Shown piece after piece: positions 44,251 to 55,536 of a DNA stretch of 64,000 nucleotides. Under the pieces are notes generated by a model. The model was not told the DNA's origin. It searched no databases and worked only from the letters and a program-made list of their open reading frames with translations. How positions within the stretch are numbered: position 1 is the stretch's first letter; each line of letters begins with the position of its first letter. Position numbers and translations under genes: made by a program. The DNA lies in contig CM054061.1 in assembly GCA_028641055.1 (NCBI GenBank), positions 117,034,212 through 117,098,211 of the forward strand, given 5' to 3'. The DNA comes from Alopecurus myosuroides (Eukaryota; Streptophyta; Magnoliopsida; Poales; Poaceae).

Positions 44251-44721
44251 GCGGACTGAGATCCAGTGACTTCACTAAGAGAAGTCACCATGTGACTTTA
44301 CCCATCTTATTATTCTCAGATCTTCATCCAACGGCCAAGACTGGCCCAAATTTGGAACACAAAATTAAAAAATTCGAAAAAAATCTGGAAACATTCCAGT
44401 ATGTCATATATGGTATGTTTGATATTCTGTGAAAGTTTCGCTTTATTTGGATAATTGGTATGCCATTAAATAGATTTTCATACTTTCAACTTAAAACACT
44501 ATTAAATCACAAATAATTGATTGAAATGTAACACAAATTTCTCAGAATACAAAACGTAACACATACTATTTATTAGAATTTTTTCAAAATTTTGTGAAGA
44601 ATTTTAATTTTGTGTTCAAAATTTGGATCAAGTCTAACCGTTGGATGGAGATCTGAGGGCAAAGAGTTGAGTAAAGTCACATGGTGACTTCTCTTAGTGA
44701 AGTCACTGGATCTCAGTCCGC
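44251..44721. mobile_element. 471-bp TIR element with long arms, 5-bp TSD
   Basis: The terminal inverted repeats begin GCGGACTGAGATCC and end GGATCTCAGTCCGC and are perfect for about 50 bp; similarity of the arms continues for about 150 bp. GTTGT is repeated directly outside (44246-44250, 44722-44726). No frame is inside. The 5-bp duplication does not fit Stowaway (TA), Harbinger (TWA), CACTA (3 bp), hAT (8 bp) or Mutator (9 bp), so the superfamily is left open. Confidence 0.8.
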
Positions 44722-44906
44722 GTTGTGCCGGTCCCCCGATTTGGGACCAAACCATCCCAACGTTCCCTCCTAATTTTTTTTTGATTGAACTGAAATTTAC
44801 TAAATTCAGTTCAAATATTTACAAAAAGGGCATATTCGCGTATTTTCAGAAGGGCCCTTTTACATAGTTTTTAACAAAAAAAGCCCCGCTTCGCCGTCTT
44901 CCTCGA

Positions 44907-45580
44907 CTACTCCAGGATGACGTAGTCCGATGCCACGTAGAGGTGCGTCGGGGGCCCTCCGTCGTGCGTTGGCGGCTGCAGCGTCACCCTTGACTGTGCC
45001 GTCATCACCGGTTGCGCTGGCGGGCGGCGCCGGCGGCGGCGTGGGGCGGAGTCGTGGAGGGCCCCTCCCACTGCCCAAGCTCGTGCAACTCGGACGCCTC
45101 CTCCACTGCGGGCGACGCCATCACCCTCCTCCTCCTCCATCTCCATCCCCATCTCCCCCATGCCCTCATCGGGCGCTTCGGCGGGTGGGGGCACCCCTCG
45201 CGAGGCGAGGAGGGCGCAAATGCGCGCGTTCGGGACCTCGTCGGGGATGAACCAACAGTCCTAGAGACCGCCGTCATCCGCGAACCGCGGGTCCGCGCGG
45301 AGGTGGAGAGGGATGAGGGAGCGCCGCCGTGCGATCTTCTTTCGCCGCGCAGGTCCATACGCGGGCAAGGGGGGACGGGGACGCGTCGGGGGCTCATATG
45401 CCATTGCTCCGGGAGCTTCACGTCCGGCCATGGCACCGACTTGTTCCGCGCCAGAGGTACTGGGCGTAGTCCCAGCTCACCCTCTTGCGGTCGCGGACGC
45501 TTTTGCGGTCGCCGGACGGCCCCGCCTCGTGGTCGTGGCGCTCCTTCTTCACCATTCCCCCTCCCCCCCTCCCCCCCAAG
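44907..45580 (-). pseudogene. Broken ORF of probable transposon-carried small protein
   Basis: Reading minus, the pieces RDRKRVSWDYAQYLWRGTS (about 45530-45440), WPDVKLPEQWHMSPRRVPVPP (next frame) and an acidic MGEMGMEMEEEEGDG segment ending in DYVILE (45194-44907) appear to be one former protein split by frame changes. Similar short proteins occur inside non-autonomous DNA transposons of cereals, from memory and unverified. The flanks (44727-44770 and 45740-45850) share inverted CGATTTGGG / CATCCCAACG words, suggesting an old TIR element. No function is assigned. Confidence 0.35.
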
Positions 45581-45859
45581 ACTGATGGGCGCCGTGCGAC
45601 TGCTGTATGGGCCAGGGAGAACGTGGCGCGCGTCCGCGGACCACTCAAACGTGGACTAAACTTGAACCACGTTTGGCGCAAACTCGGTCTGTTCTCTGAG
45701 CCCGTTTTGAGGGGCCGTTGGAATGAGTTTTTAATCCAAATCGGTCCCTCTGAATCCGTTTTAGGGGCGTTGGGATGAGTTTTTAACCCAAATCGGGCCG
45801 GAGGGGTTCGTTGGTGTGGGGGTGAGGGGAGTGGCCTTGGGTTTGCTCTAACCTTTTTC

Positions 45860-46558
45860 CCTCTCAAAAAAGGACATGCCCCACTGACGAAACGAGCTGT
45901 CCCGTAACTCTCATCATCTACCAAACAGAAAACAATTATCACTCGGCCACCAGTGCAGCACAATTGCACGGCCGCTCGACTGGAGTGTGTACAATCGCGC
46001 AGCCGCCTGTACGCGAACGCAATCATGCTTCAGCTGCTCGCTAAAGCCGGGGCAGGTGCGGCTCGAACGGGTAGGGTCGCGATTCGGGAAAGGTGCCACG
46101 CCAGATCTGGCGTCCGCTGCTGGGTAGATCCATCCGCCGTGTCCGTCACGATCGATCGGTTCGATTCGTGCGTAGAGAATCCCCCAGGACGTCCAGCGCA
46201 ACAGCGACTGACAATAATGACGGCTGCGTCCGCTCCGCTCTCCCTCCACATCGGATCGCGGCAGGCAGCCCTGACCAGACCAACCACCGCGTCGCCCGGC
46301 GACAGCGACCCGGAGGCCAACGCCGACATCGACACGCTGGCAGCCGGGCCCCGCCTGTCGGTGGGACGACGTCGCCACTCAGACCCAGCGCCCGCGCCCG
46401 CGCCGAGGAGAAGAAGAAGATGCCCTGTGTGTCTGTGTGCGGGCGCGTGTTGTTTGGGTTGGATCCCGTGCGCCCGCTGCTTCTCCGCTTTTGCTAGTGC
46501 TCCGCTCTCGCTCTCGCTCTCGGCACGGACGGTTGCCCACTCGCTTCCCTCGCTTCAA
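45860..46558 (+). promoter_or_regulatory. Upstream region of the DYRK-type kinase
   Basis: A GC-rich stretch without a gene; open frames in several phases are composition artefacts. A CTCTCGCTCTCGCTCTCGG microsatellite-like tract at about 46505-46522 suggests a transcribed leader. No TATA box was identified, so the promoter may be TATA-less. Confidence 0.35.
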
Positions 46559-46600
46559 ATGGTGACGGCGGCCAAGGCTGGGCGGCGGAGGCACGCGTGA
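46559..46600 (+). CDS. Upstream ORF (13 aa) before the DYRK-type kinase
   Basis: ATG at 46559 starts the 13-residue frame MVTAAKAGRRRHA, stopping at TGA 46598-46600, only five bases before the kinase ATG at 46606. If it is in the transcript, ribosomes would have to leak past it or reinitiate, giving translational control. Its peptide has no recognised homologue. Confidence 0.45.
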   Translation: MVTAAKAGRRRHA

Positions 46601-46605
46601 GTCCG

Positions 46606-49600
46606 ATGGCTATGTCGACGGCTCCTGGCGCGGAGGAGGTCGTCGTCGGCGGCGGCGTCATGCGGTTCCCGCCCGGCGCCGGGCACGGCCTCGCGCTCCG
46701 GGAAGGCGTCCTCGCGGCGCGCTCCGCCGCTGCCGATGACGAATCCGCCGACCTCGATGACCCCCGGCTCCCGCCGCTGCGGCTGGGCGCCTCCTACGCC
46801 GATTCCGGGCGCGCGCTCGCGAGCCCCGCCTCCAGCTCTTCCTCCGACGCCTTCCTCAGCACGAGCTCCACGCCTTCAGGTACCGCGACACCGAAATTCT
46901 ATCCCCCCAATGTGTCGGACGAAACCTCCAAGCGCGCGCGCGCAGGCTCCCCACAGCGGAGGACTGCGTGTGACTGACTGGTGCTGTAAATCTCGATCTC
47001 CGCGCGTGCGTGCGTGACTGATTTCAAGCCTGTCTGCCTGTGTATGTGCATTTGATCGAATTCTGATCCGATTTTCTGCTGGCTCTGTTTCGGGTTTGGC
47101 TGTTTTGCCTGGAGATCAGGGCTGCTGAATCCGCACGGGCCGTGGTCGCCGCAGCGCGCGCCGTCGGAGGCGTCGTCGTCCTCGGAGACGGAGTTCCGCT
47201 CGGCGCGGGAGTACGACACCAGCGACCTCTTCTTCGGGGAGAACTGGCTCTACGACGACCACCTGTTCCACCGCAAGCCGGAGAGCGGCGACGGCGACGA
47301 GGAGGACAAGTTCATCATTGGTCCCGACGCCGGCTCGCGGCACAGCGAAACATGCCACGTTAGCGACGCCAGCAGCCGGCGGCGCGCGGGTAGCAAGGGC
47401 AATGCGGACTCTGAAGGGTGCGCGGAGGTGTACACGTCGCCGCCCTGCGATTGCTGCCATGGGGAAAGGGAGAAGAATGGTGGTCAGGAGTTTGTGATGG
47501 ATTCTTGGTCTGCTGTGTACGGGAGGTATCAGATCATGGATGACCTGACGGAGGTGCTGGATGAGTACGGCGCGGATACGCTTCAGCTCAGGCGCGTTGT
47601 GGATGGCGATGCCACGTTCAAGGGCACTCCGTTGGTGGATTCCAGGATTGGAGATGGCCAGGAGTTTGATCTGAGTGCGCTGGAGAAGGAGCTTCAGATG
47701 CTCAGTCCGTACTTGGTTGAAGAGGCAGATGATCTTAACAGTAAGTGCTTCTGGCCTCTTTCATATTCCTCGCGATCATTTGTCCTTTTTTAGCAGAATT
47801 CTTTCATAAGCTCAGAAGGATCCACTTTCTGACTTTGCAATTGGCTTGTTTTTTGTTTGAAGAGATTCAGACTATCTAGTGCCCGACTGTCGCAATTCTA
47901 GAACCTTGGTATATGCTTGAATTAGGAACCCATAGCAAACTTGAATTCACTATTCGCATGTGTAGTCAAATATCTTTGTTATGCTTGTGGGTTAGGTGTT
48001 TCCATTCTGACTTTACTTCTCTCTATCAGACCGTAGGTTTGACCATGACTTCAGAGTAAATGATGGACTAGATATTGACATTGTAACAGATGAAAAAACT
48101 GTCGACGACAAAGAATTTCTAAAGAATAGTTACAGTGTGCATCCTTTTCCTGAGATTGGCAATCATGAAGATGTTTATGAGCTGGAGGACTTTGGGTCAG
48201 CAGATACGAATGTTCAAAATACTACTAATCATAAAATTGACGAAGGTCCAAAATCGGAAATTGATCTTGCAAGCTCTATTTTTCATCAAGAATATGAGGA
48301 ATTTGAGATGAAAATTTTCCACAGGAAGAACAGGTTCATTATCCAATATTTATTTCTGCTGCCTAATACTCCCTCCGTATCAAAATATAAGATGTTTTAG
48401 CATTTTCTAGACAAAACGTATCTAGACATGTTTTAGTATATAGGTTCATATGCATCTTACACCAAAACATGTCTAGATACATGTTATCCAAGAAATGCTA
48501 AAACATCTTACATTTCGATACGGAGGGAGTAGTTATCTAAATATACTCATATGTTAGGCTTCTCCTGCAGGACTGGCTTTGAAGAAACCAAAGAATTCCC
48601 TATTGTGGTAGATTCAGTTGTTGCAGGAAGATATCGCATCACTGAATATCTTGGTTCAGCTGCATTCAGCAGGGTCGTTCAGGCACGCGATCTTTGCACA
48701 GGAATGGATGTCTGCCTTAAAATAATAAAAAACGACAAGGATTTCTTTGATCAGAGCTTGGATGAGATAAAGCTCCTTAAGTTTGTAAATAAACATGATC
48801 CGGCAGATACACATCATGTACTGCGCCTGTATGATTTTTTCTACTATCAGGTATTGATATGAAGATACATTCGGTTATACACATTGGTTTGCTTTCAAAT
48901 TTGAAGAGTCAACTTTATATTATAAAATAAATATTATATTCACTCCAAGTCTTAAGGTTTATTGGTTACATCAGCTGTTTTTTTAATACAAGATGTATGA
49001 TTCTGTTCTTATAACATCAGGTGTTCATTTAATACAAGATGTATGATTCAGTTTGCCTTATCTCTCTGTGAAGTATTAATTCCAGAATTTATTTTTATGT
49101 TTACGTCGGATAATGCTGACAGCTGAAACAATCAACAGGAACATCTTTTCATTGTCACAGAATTACTACGGGCAAATCTATATGAATTTCAAAAGTATAA
49201 CCAGGAGTCTAGTGATGAGGTCTACTTTTCATTGCCCAGAATACAGGTATCCGGCTGTTATTTTCTTTTTCCTGAGAGTATCTCCGTCTATTCTGCTGCC
49301 GAAGCACCTTTTGTGACCTTCTTGTATACATTTTGATTGTATTAATTATTGGCGCCGTATCAATTCATTCACAGCTGACCTTGTACGCTGTAGCTTTAAA
49401 GGAGATACGTTTTTTTTTGGCCCTTCTGTTCCATTTTTCTCTCTGAGTGATGATTTTGGAAGTATGGAATATACACTAAGAATAATAGTTTATTCATTGA
49501 AAATGTAAAAATCTGAAACATGGGACCTTCCATTTGTTTTCAGGCTATAGCTCGACAGTGCTTAGAAGCTTTGGTGTATTTGCATCATCTAAATATAGTT

Positions 49601-51986
49601 CATTGTGACCTGAAACCAGAGAATATCCTTATGAAGAGCTACAGCAGATGTGAAATCAAGGTTATCGATCTTGGAAGCAGTTGCTTCTTAACAGACAACT
49701 TAAGCCTATATGTTCAGTCACGTTCTTACCGAGCTCCTGAGATTATTCTGGGTCTTCCATATGACCAGAGGATTGACATTTGGTCTCTTGGCTGCATCTT
49801 CGCTGAGCTGTACACTGGTGAAGTAAGTTTACATGTTGATTTACTAATCTCCATTTTTGTTTGGTTTACATCCATTCTCAAGGAACATCGACCCTTTATC
49901 CACAATAACACTGTTTTATCCACTCACAATCAAAGATACACCAGAGTTAACCTACGCCAAATGAATATTTGTAGGATTTTAAACTTATCTCTCTAAGTCT
50001 CTGGCAGTTAGGTTGGGTCTGGTGTTTGTGCCTATTTAACCACTCACTTCATCCCAAGAAAACTGTAACATACTTGAATTATATAGATTCTCCACCCTTC
50101 ACAGCTTCACAAGTTGAGTTAGACCTCCGTTTGTGGGCTTAAGGATGTTAAACGGAACTGTGCAGAAACTAGTTGACTGAATTCAAAAGCCTATGACTAT
50201 TTCTGCAAAATACTACAATCTAAGCAAAGAAGGATCTTCTAGTAACATTATCTGTTACTACCTCTGTCCACAAATATATGATGGTTCAAATATATGTCTA
50301 TTAAGAGCACCATGCCATCGTGTGCTGGTCAAGTGATACAACCGTGTATCCACGCTAAGTGATACGTTGCATAATTTTTTTTCTGGGCAAGGGGGTGTAT
50401 TAGGTCACGGGTTCAAGTCCTGGAAAACAGCCTCTTGCAGAAATGCAGGGAAAGGCTGCGTACTATAGACCCAAAGTGGTCGGACCCTGTGCAAGCGGGA
50501 GCTACTGCACCGGGGTGCCCTTTTATTTTAAGGGGGTGCATTATTTGTGCAAACTATTACCACTAAGCAATGTAGGACCTTATGGTAAAATTGCATATAC
50601 AACAGAACCATCTGTCGATCTAGTATGAGTTGAAGATAATGTGTCTAGAATCTTTGTTCCAAACACTTGAAAATTAAAATCAGAGGATCAGTTTACCCTC
50701 AAAGTAATAGCTGACGAGCTAATATGGTACTGGTAGAACTACATCAGTCTGTATCAAATAGCCATGTTCTTCTGTTTCTCAAAGAAGTAGAACTCCTTGT
50801 GACTGAGGACGCTGGCTACATGTCACAGGTGCTCTTTCCTAATGAATCAGTGTCAACGATTCTTGCTCGAATAATCGGAATAATTGGCCCAATTGACACC
50901 AAGATGCTTGCATTGGGACAGGAGACTCAGAAGTACTTTACAGAAGACTATGACCTTTTCCACAAGAACGAGGTACAGGCTCTTGTTTACTTCTTTCAGT
51001 TTGTGCCGGTCTCTTCAAACATTATAAATTCCAGCAGGAGCACTTTTGATTGTAACTAAAAAAACGAATATTATTTTGTTACTTTCGTATCCAATCTTTG
51101 TTTGTCAGCGATGTGCATGCATGACGTTTTCAACCTAATTTAGATTGCAATGCACACTTTAGTTGAAGCAAAATTATAAGCAATTTTTCATTTTAGTTGG
51201 ATGTCTGCATGTCATGTGGAAAATACTAGTCTTAGTTCTGTCTTCGGGACCTCTTTGTGCCCCACATGGTTGGCATGGTGAATGCCACTCACATTATTGT
51301 TCACAAATACGCTGCCATATTAGGTTATTTACAGTGCAGCTTTAATTCTAAATTTTGTTGTGCCGTATACCTAAAAGAAATTGTTATGCCGTGCCCGTGT
51401 ACAACATCTTGAGTAGTGAAGAAATGCAAGTCAACAACTGTAATGCTTTCCATAAGTAACATTACCAATAACACGATACTAGTTGAAAAAACTGTTGGCT
51501 TCTGTTATTGGAGGACTTCCGTCATGGTTTTGCCAGAGGTGTTCTTTGCAGTTGGTCTCATGGCATACCCATGTTGGTCTTTACTTCTTTGGGATCTGGC
51601 TCACTCCTCAGTTGCATCTAGTATACCACTTAGGTGGACAGCATGCTTGCACATAATCTTGAGAAACAAACTTGTTTGTCATCACTATAAACATCTTTGA
51701 CACAAGGATTTCAGTTGTTCTATGGCATTTCCACTGGTATTATCACCACACAAGTGTTATTTAGAACATGTCACTTAGTCTTCCAACTTCATTTCTCTTC
51801 CCATTCTAGGAGACAGATCAGCTGGAATATTTGGTACCAGAGAAATCCTCCTTGCGGCGCCACTTGCGATGCTCCGATTCCAAGTTTGTTGATTTTCTGT
51901 CCTGCCTTCTGCAAATTAACCCCAAGAAGCGACCTACAGCCAAGGAAGCGTTGCGGCATCGATGGTTTTCACACACATATCGATGA
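46606..51986 (+). CDS. Plant DYRK-family dual-specificity protein kinase
   Basis: Eight exons: 46606-46879, 47120-47740, 48030-48333, 48571-48850, 49139-49246, 49544-49822, 50829-50972, 51810-51986; 728 aa. Resembles Arabidopsis At1g73460-type plant DYRKs. About 400 N-terminal residues are Ser-rich then acidic and probably disordered. The kinase domain is about 421-722: G-loop LGSAAFSRV about 427-435, Lys450, HCD 549-551 instead of HRD, DLG 571-573 instead of DFG, activation-loop Tyr585 in [11 protein letters not shown], and a CMGC insert. HCD, DLG and the loop Tyr are normal for DYRKs, which autophosphorylate that Tyr and then act on Ser/Thr. Every exon join is GT-AG and in phase. The first in-frame ATG is chosen; a 13-codon uORF ends five bases upstream. 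Substrates and localisation cannot be told. Confidence 0.92.
48369..48529. mobile_element. Stowaway MITE filling most of DYRK intron 3
   Basis: A 161-bp palindromic element with ends CTCCCTCCGTATC and GATACGGAGGGAG, flanked by TA (48367-48368, 48530-48531). Intron 3 is 237 bp, so the MITE with one TA makes up about two thirds of it; the original intron would be near 74 bp. Confidence 0.88.
50385..50532 (+). mobile_element. Au-type SINE remnant in DYRK intron 6
   Basis: Has a pol III B box GGTTCAAGTCC (50410-50420), then CAGCCTCTTGCAGAAATGCAGG and GGCTGCGTACTATAGACCC, ending GGGGTGCCC plus a T-rich tail (from 50520), the recognised order of grass Au SINEs. The 5' end and target duplication are not clear. 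A decayed Stowaway-like left end (CTACCTCTGTCCACAAATATATG) lies just upstream at about 50257. Confidence 0.65.
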
Positions 51987-52251
51987 GCTTCCGGACCAAG
52001 ACCATTCCTCACACGGAGGGACATTTTCGATGTTCCTCAGCTCATGAAACGACACATTTTTTCTTTTGCAGCTGGATTTTGTCCTAGTGTTTTTTTTTTC
52101 AGGCAACCCTTGGCCTGTTTTCCTCGGTGAATACATACCTGCTCATGAATGTAGATATGAGAAAAGGTTCCTATCTGTACAGCAGGCGTTTACTCTGATG
52201 GACCTTTCTTTAATAGTGCTCTGATGTACTTCTAATTCACAATATAGCAAA

Positions 52252-52257
52252 AATAAA
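52252..52257 (+). terminator. Poly(A) signal candidate of the DYRK-type kinase
   Basis: AATAAA, 266 bases after the kinase stop codon, in an AT-rich context followed by GTTTGGTTT, a GT-rich element as expected near a cleavage site. Confidence 0.55.
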
Positions 52258-52460
52258 GTTTGGTTTAAGCTGCCCTAAGTTTATCTTTAGCAGTTGTGTT
52301 TGTTTGGATGGGGGTATGTCTTTGGATAGTTTAAATATTCAGTTCAAATTTGAACTAAATACTGAATTCTGTTGACTTATCTTACCCAATTCATCAAAAG
52401 GTAAACCCAGTGGCTGAGTTCAAGTTTCAAACCTTGATCGAACTTTGCAGATCTTTAACC

Positions 52461-52570
52461 CCTCAAACTTGTAAACAGTCATCTAGCGACAGAAAGAAGT
52501 TCTATACAACAACAACCTCAAACTTGTAAACAGTCATCTAGCGACAGAAAGAAGTTCTATACGACAACAA
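52461..52570. repeat. 55-bp tandem duplication
   Basis: Two adjacent copies of a 55-bp unit starting CCTCAAACTTGTAAACAGTC (52461-52515 and 52516-52570), differing at one position (ACAACAAC/ACGACAAC). It lies in non-coding DNA downstream of the kinase and must be a recent local duplication. Confidence 0.9.
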
Positions 52571-53805
52571 AATAAGGTTCATGACATAAACATGTCTGCC
52601 TAACCTAAATTACATTTTGTTCTTCTCTTCGGGCATGGTCGCCCCTTCTTCAACAGGGGCTTGTATGGAACTACTTGTCTACTTGAATGAATGTACTATG
52701 TAAAAGTATACTCCCGAGAAGAGCAGATAGCCCTTGAGCTTTCACCCAATAAACGAGTTCAGTTGCTGCAAGACTTAATCGCTTGGTCAACTTGTGGGGT
52801 CCCATTTCTTGGGAGACAATTGGCACACGAAGTTCATGTAGTACCGGTCTAACATTCTTGTGCCTTTTATTGTGCTTGAGAAACGGATATCACTCCCATA
52901 AGCTAAAATGTTGGGAGCATAATTGGACAGTAACACTGAAATTATTAATTCAGAACCAAATTACGATTTTATCTTCAGTACCATTTTGCCTGATCATCCA
53001 TGGGTTGTTCAGCTGTACATGCAAGACGAGGTATCCCATTTGGTGGCTGCAGCAGGAAACTACGTGCTAGTTTGGCAGCAAAGTTTTTTCAAAACCAAAG
53101 TAGAAGTATTTGAGTGCCCTGCTCATGAATACTTCAGTTTGTTGTGTTTCTCTGTTTTGGAAAAAAGAGGTCCGGACTGAAGTATACAATACGGCAAAAA
53201 AACGGAAGTTTTAGAGAATATTTCAGTTTCTAAAGTACAGTTTTTATTTGACCCAAACGCCTTGAAGTATTCCATACTGCAGTATTTCAGAAAACTGAAG
53301 TATTCTCAGAAAACTTCAGAATTATGGTGCTTCCAAACGGACCCTACACGGATTTTTATATACGAAATACGATGATATTGTACTGAAATCTTTGGACAGA
53401 TAAGAAAGGTCCTTTACCTGATCTGTGTATCCCCTAAAAATGAGAGCATGACAGCATTAAAAAAAATGAACCAGCTCAATTAACCTATCAGAAAGCTTTG
53501 TTTCGAGAGGAACAGATACTTTGTGCCATCAGGCTGGGACAAAATCAGGAGTACATGAAAATACACTACCATCAGTATCATATACGCAAGGTAGAAAGAG
53601 ATGATGGCTGGGTAACTAGTCATGAAGAGAAGGAATCTATTGTTCACGACTGTTCCGGTTACACCCTCCACCATGCACGCCTTTCTCAACCTCAGCTCGG
53701 ACAGCCCTGCACTTTAACGAATTTGATCTCTCGGGCATCGATGCCACCATCACCGAGGCTCAGATTCTCGTTGCGATCTCTCAGAGGCCGTGCTGATGTT
53801 CTTAC
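52571..53805. other. Intergenic DNA without a recognised gene
   Basis: Short frames (for example 52783-53070, 53498-53905) have no recognisable domain and no supporting splice pattern. Words such as GAAGTATT / AATACTTC recur in both orientations around 53120-53310, which may mark a decayed MITE, but no terminal repeat was confirmed. Confidence 0.4.
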
Positions 53806-53808
53806 TAA

Positions 53809-54826
53809 GAGCATGTCTAACAGAACCCTTACATTTTCGCCCCCTAAATCGCGTGTAGAGAGCCCTGCACACGAAATCGATGAATTTTTTTGCGCGTTCA
53901 TCTAGCAGACCCCCTATCGCCGCCCTGTATGTTTGAATTAAAACTTCGCGGGAGAATCCGATGAACTCGATTTTATTGATCACCATTGCTGGTACACTGC
54001 TCGAGCTCGAGCTCGTCCATCTACTAGCCTAACTAGCCTAATCTAATCTATGAAGACGACGTCGCCGGCAGCCTCCATCGCCTTGAAGGCCTCGACGTCG
54101 GCGAGGGCGCGCGCCTCCTCCTCCGCTTCCGCGCGCGCCGCTGCCTCGGCTTCTTTCTTGGACAGCTCGACGGCCTCCGCGAACACGGCCTCCTCCTCCT
54201 CCGCTGTCGCCGGCAACGCTTGCACCGCCGCGGCCCCGCTTGCACTGCTGCAGCATCTCCCATTCGGCGCGCCATTTCTCGAATTGGGGGCCGCGCATCG
54301 GCCTCGGCGGCGGGTCGGCCGAGTAGTAGCGGCCGCCCTCCGCGAAGTCGACCAGCGACGGCGGCATGCTCGCCGGCCACGCCGCGTACTTCCAGGCGGC
54401 GCGGCGGCTCCCTGCGATCGAATGCTTGCAGTGGAGCCGCCACGCCTCCTCGAGCGTCTCCGGCTCGTGGCGGCGCTTGGAGCGGCCGGTGGAGGAGCTC
54501 GATTCGTTGGGGGAGTTCATCGCCGGGAGGCGGAGGTGTTAGGGGCGGTGGAAGAAGAAATGGGGCGGCGGGGGACGCGGAATTGCTCACCGGAGCTGCG
54601 GCGGCGCGTGGCAGAGCTAGGGTTGCGGGTGGGGGGTTGGACCCCCACCCCGACCCTCACCCACTACTTGTAGGGGGCGGCGGGGGCTATTTCGCAGGCC
54701 CCCTAAATTTTGCGTAAGGGCCGGGCCGCATACGGGGGCTGCTAGACGGCCGTTTTGGCCCGCACCCCGTATGCCGCCGGAATTTTACGGGGTGCCCGCG
54801 CTATAGGGGGCCTGTTAGACAAGCTC
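53809..54826. mobile_element. PIF/Harbinger-type non-autonomous element carrying an ORF
   Basis: The ends GAGCATGTCTAACAG and CTGTTAGACAAGCTC form a 15-bp inverted repeat with one mismatch, flanked by TAA (53806-53808, 54827-54829), the TWA duplication of PIF/Harbinger elements. At 1018 bp it has no transposase domain, but carries a GC-rich minus-strand coding-like segment. It lies between the DYRK and B12D-type genes. Confidence 0.82.
54043..54520 (-). pseudogene. Frameshifted acidic coiled-coil ORF in the Harbinger-type element
   Basis: Starting at ATG 54518-54520, the frame gives a Ser/Arg-rich start (RSKRRHEPETLEEAWRLHCK), then PPRPMRGPQFEKWRAEWEML. A second frame from about 54225 continues with an Ala/Glu-rich helical stretch (EEEEAVFAEAVELSKKEAEA) and ends DVVFID at 54043. 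A single small indel near 54230 would explain the split. The lack of stops in each part and the codon-like composition argue it was once translated. No family function is known to me. Confidence 0.45.
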
Positions 54827-54829
54827 TAA

Positions 54830-55536
54830 GTACAGTACGATTTTCAGGCCTGGTTTGATGGTTTCCCGTATAAAATGCCACTTTCTTCCTGAATATCAGA
54901 GCATTGTCTGCCTTTCGTCAAAGAGGACCGTGTCAGTGTTTGGTCGTTACGTCACGAGTAGGGGGTAACATGTTCAACGTGAAATAGTGTACTTGACCAA
55001 GGGTGTTTTCCTTCGACCGCTCCCGTGTGTGCGCGCGCGTGTGGCGTTTGGGCCAACGATGAATTCAAAGGCTTATGGATATTATATTTGTGCGAACTAC
55101 TTTCCATCTTGTATGGACCGAAAGATAATTTGTCTATTCAAAACTATTGAGAAATAATATCAGAGCGTTACTGCTCCGTCAAGAGTAATAAAAGGAGCTT
55201 GCCATGTCAAGCACCAATAGAGGTTGACAGTAATGGGCCAGATTTAGTTCAAATCGATCAATAGAAAGTATAAAGCACTAAACGACAATTACAAGTAGAT
55301 CACATAGCTGAATTGAGTATAATAGGGAAAGGCACATAATCCTTCAAAACGTTGCGGATTATTCAGATCAATGTTTGTATATGATCAAAACGATCAAATA
55401 ATAGTGTACAGCCCAACAATCATCATGGACTTAAGAATTCGAGGAAAATAATGGCAATTTTAGTCTTCAGAAGGAAAAAACATGCACGCTGCTCTGAATT
55501 ACGTTCTGTGAGACCGAAGAGCACGTCTCTGCGTGT
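54830..55536. other. Intergenic DNA, 3' side of the B12D-type gene
   Basis: No gene seen. It includes the (GC)n-like GTGTGCGCGCGCGTGTG tract at about 55026-55042 and should contain the 3' untranslated region of the minus-strand B12D-type gene. Confidence 0.4.

Noticed and set aside
45953..46600. 215-aa frame ending just before the DYRK-type kinase
   Set aside because: GC-rich leader without domain; only its last 13 codons, from the ATG at 46559, are kept as a uORF candidate.
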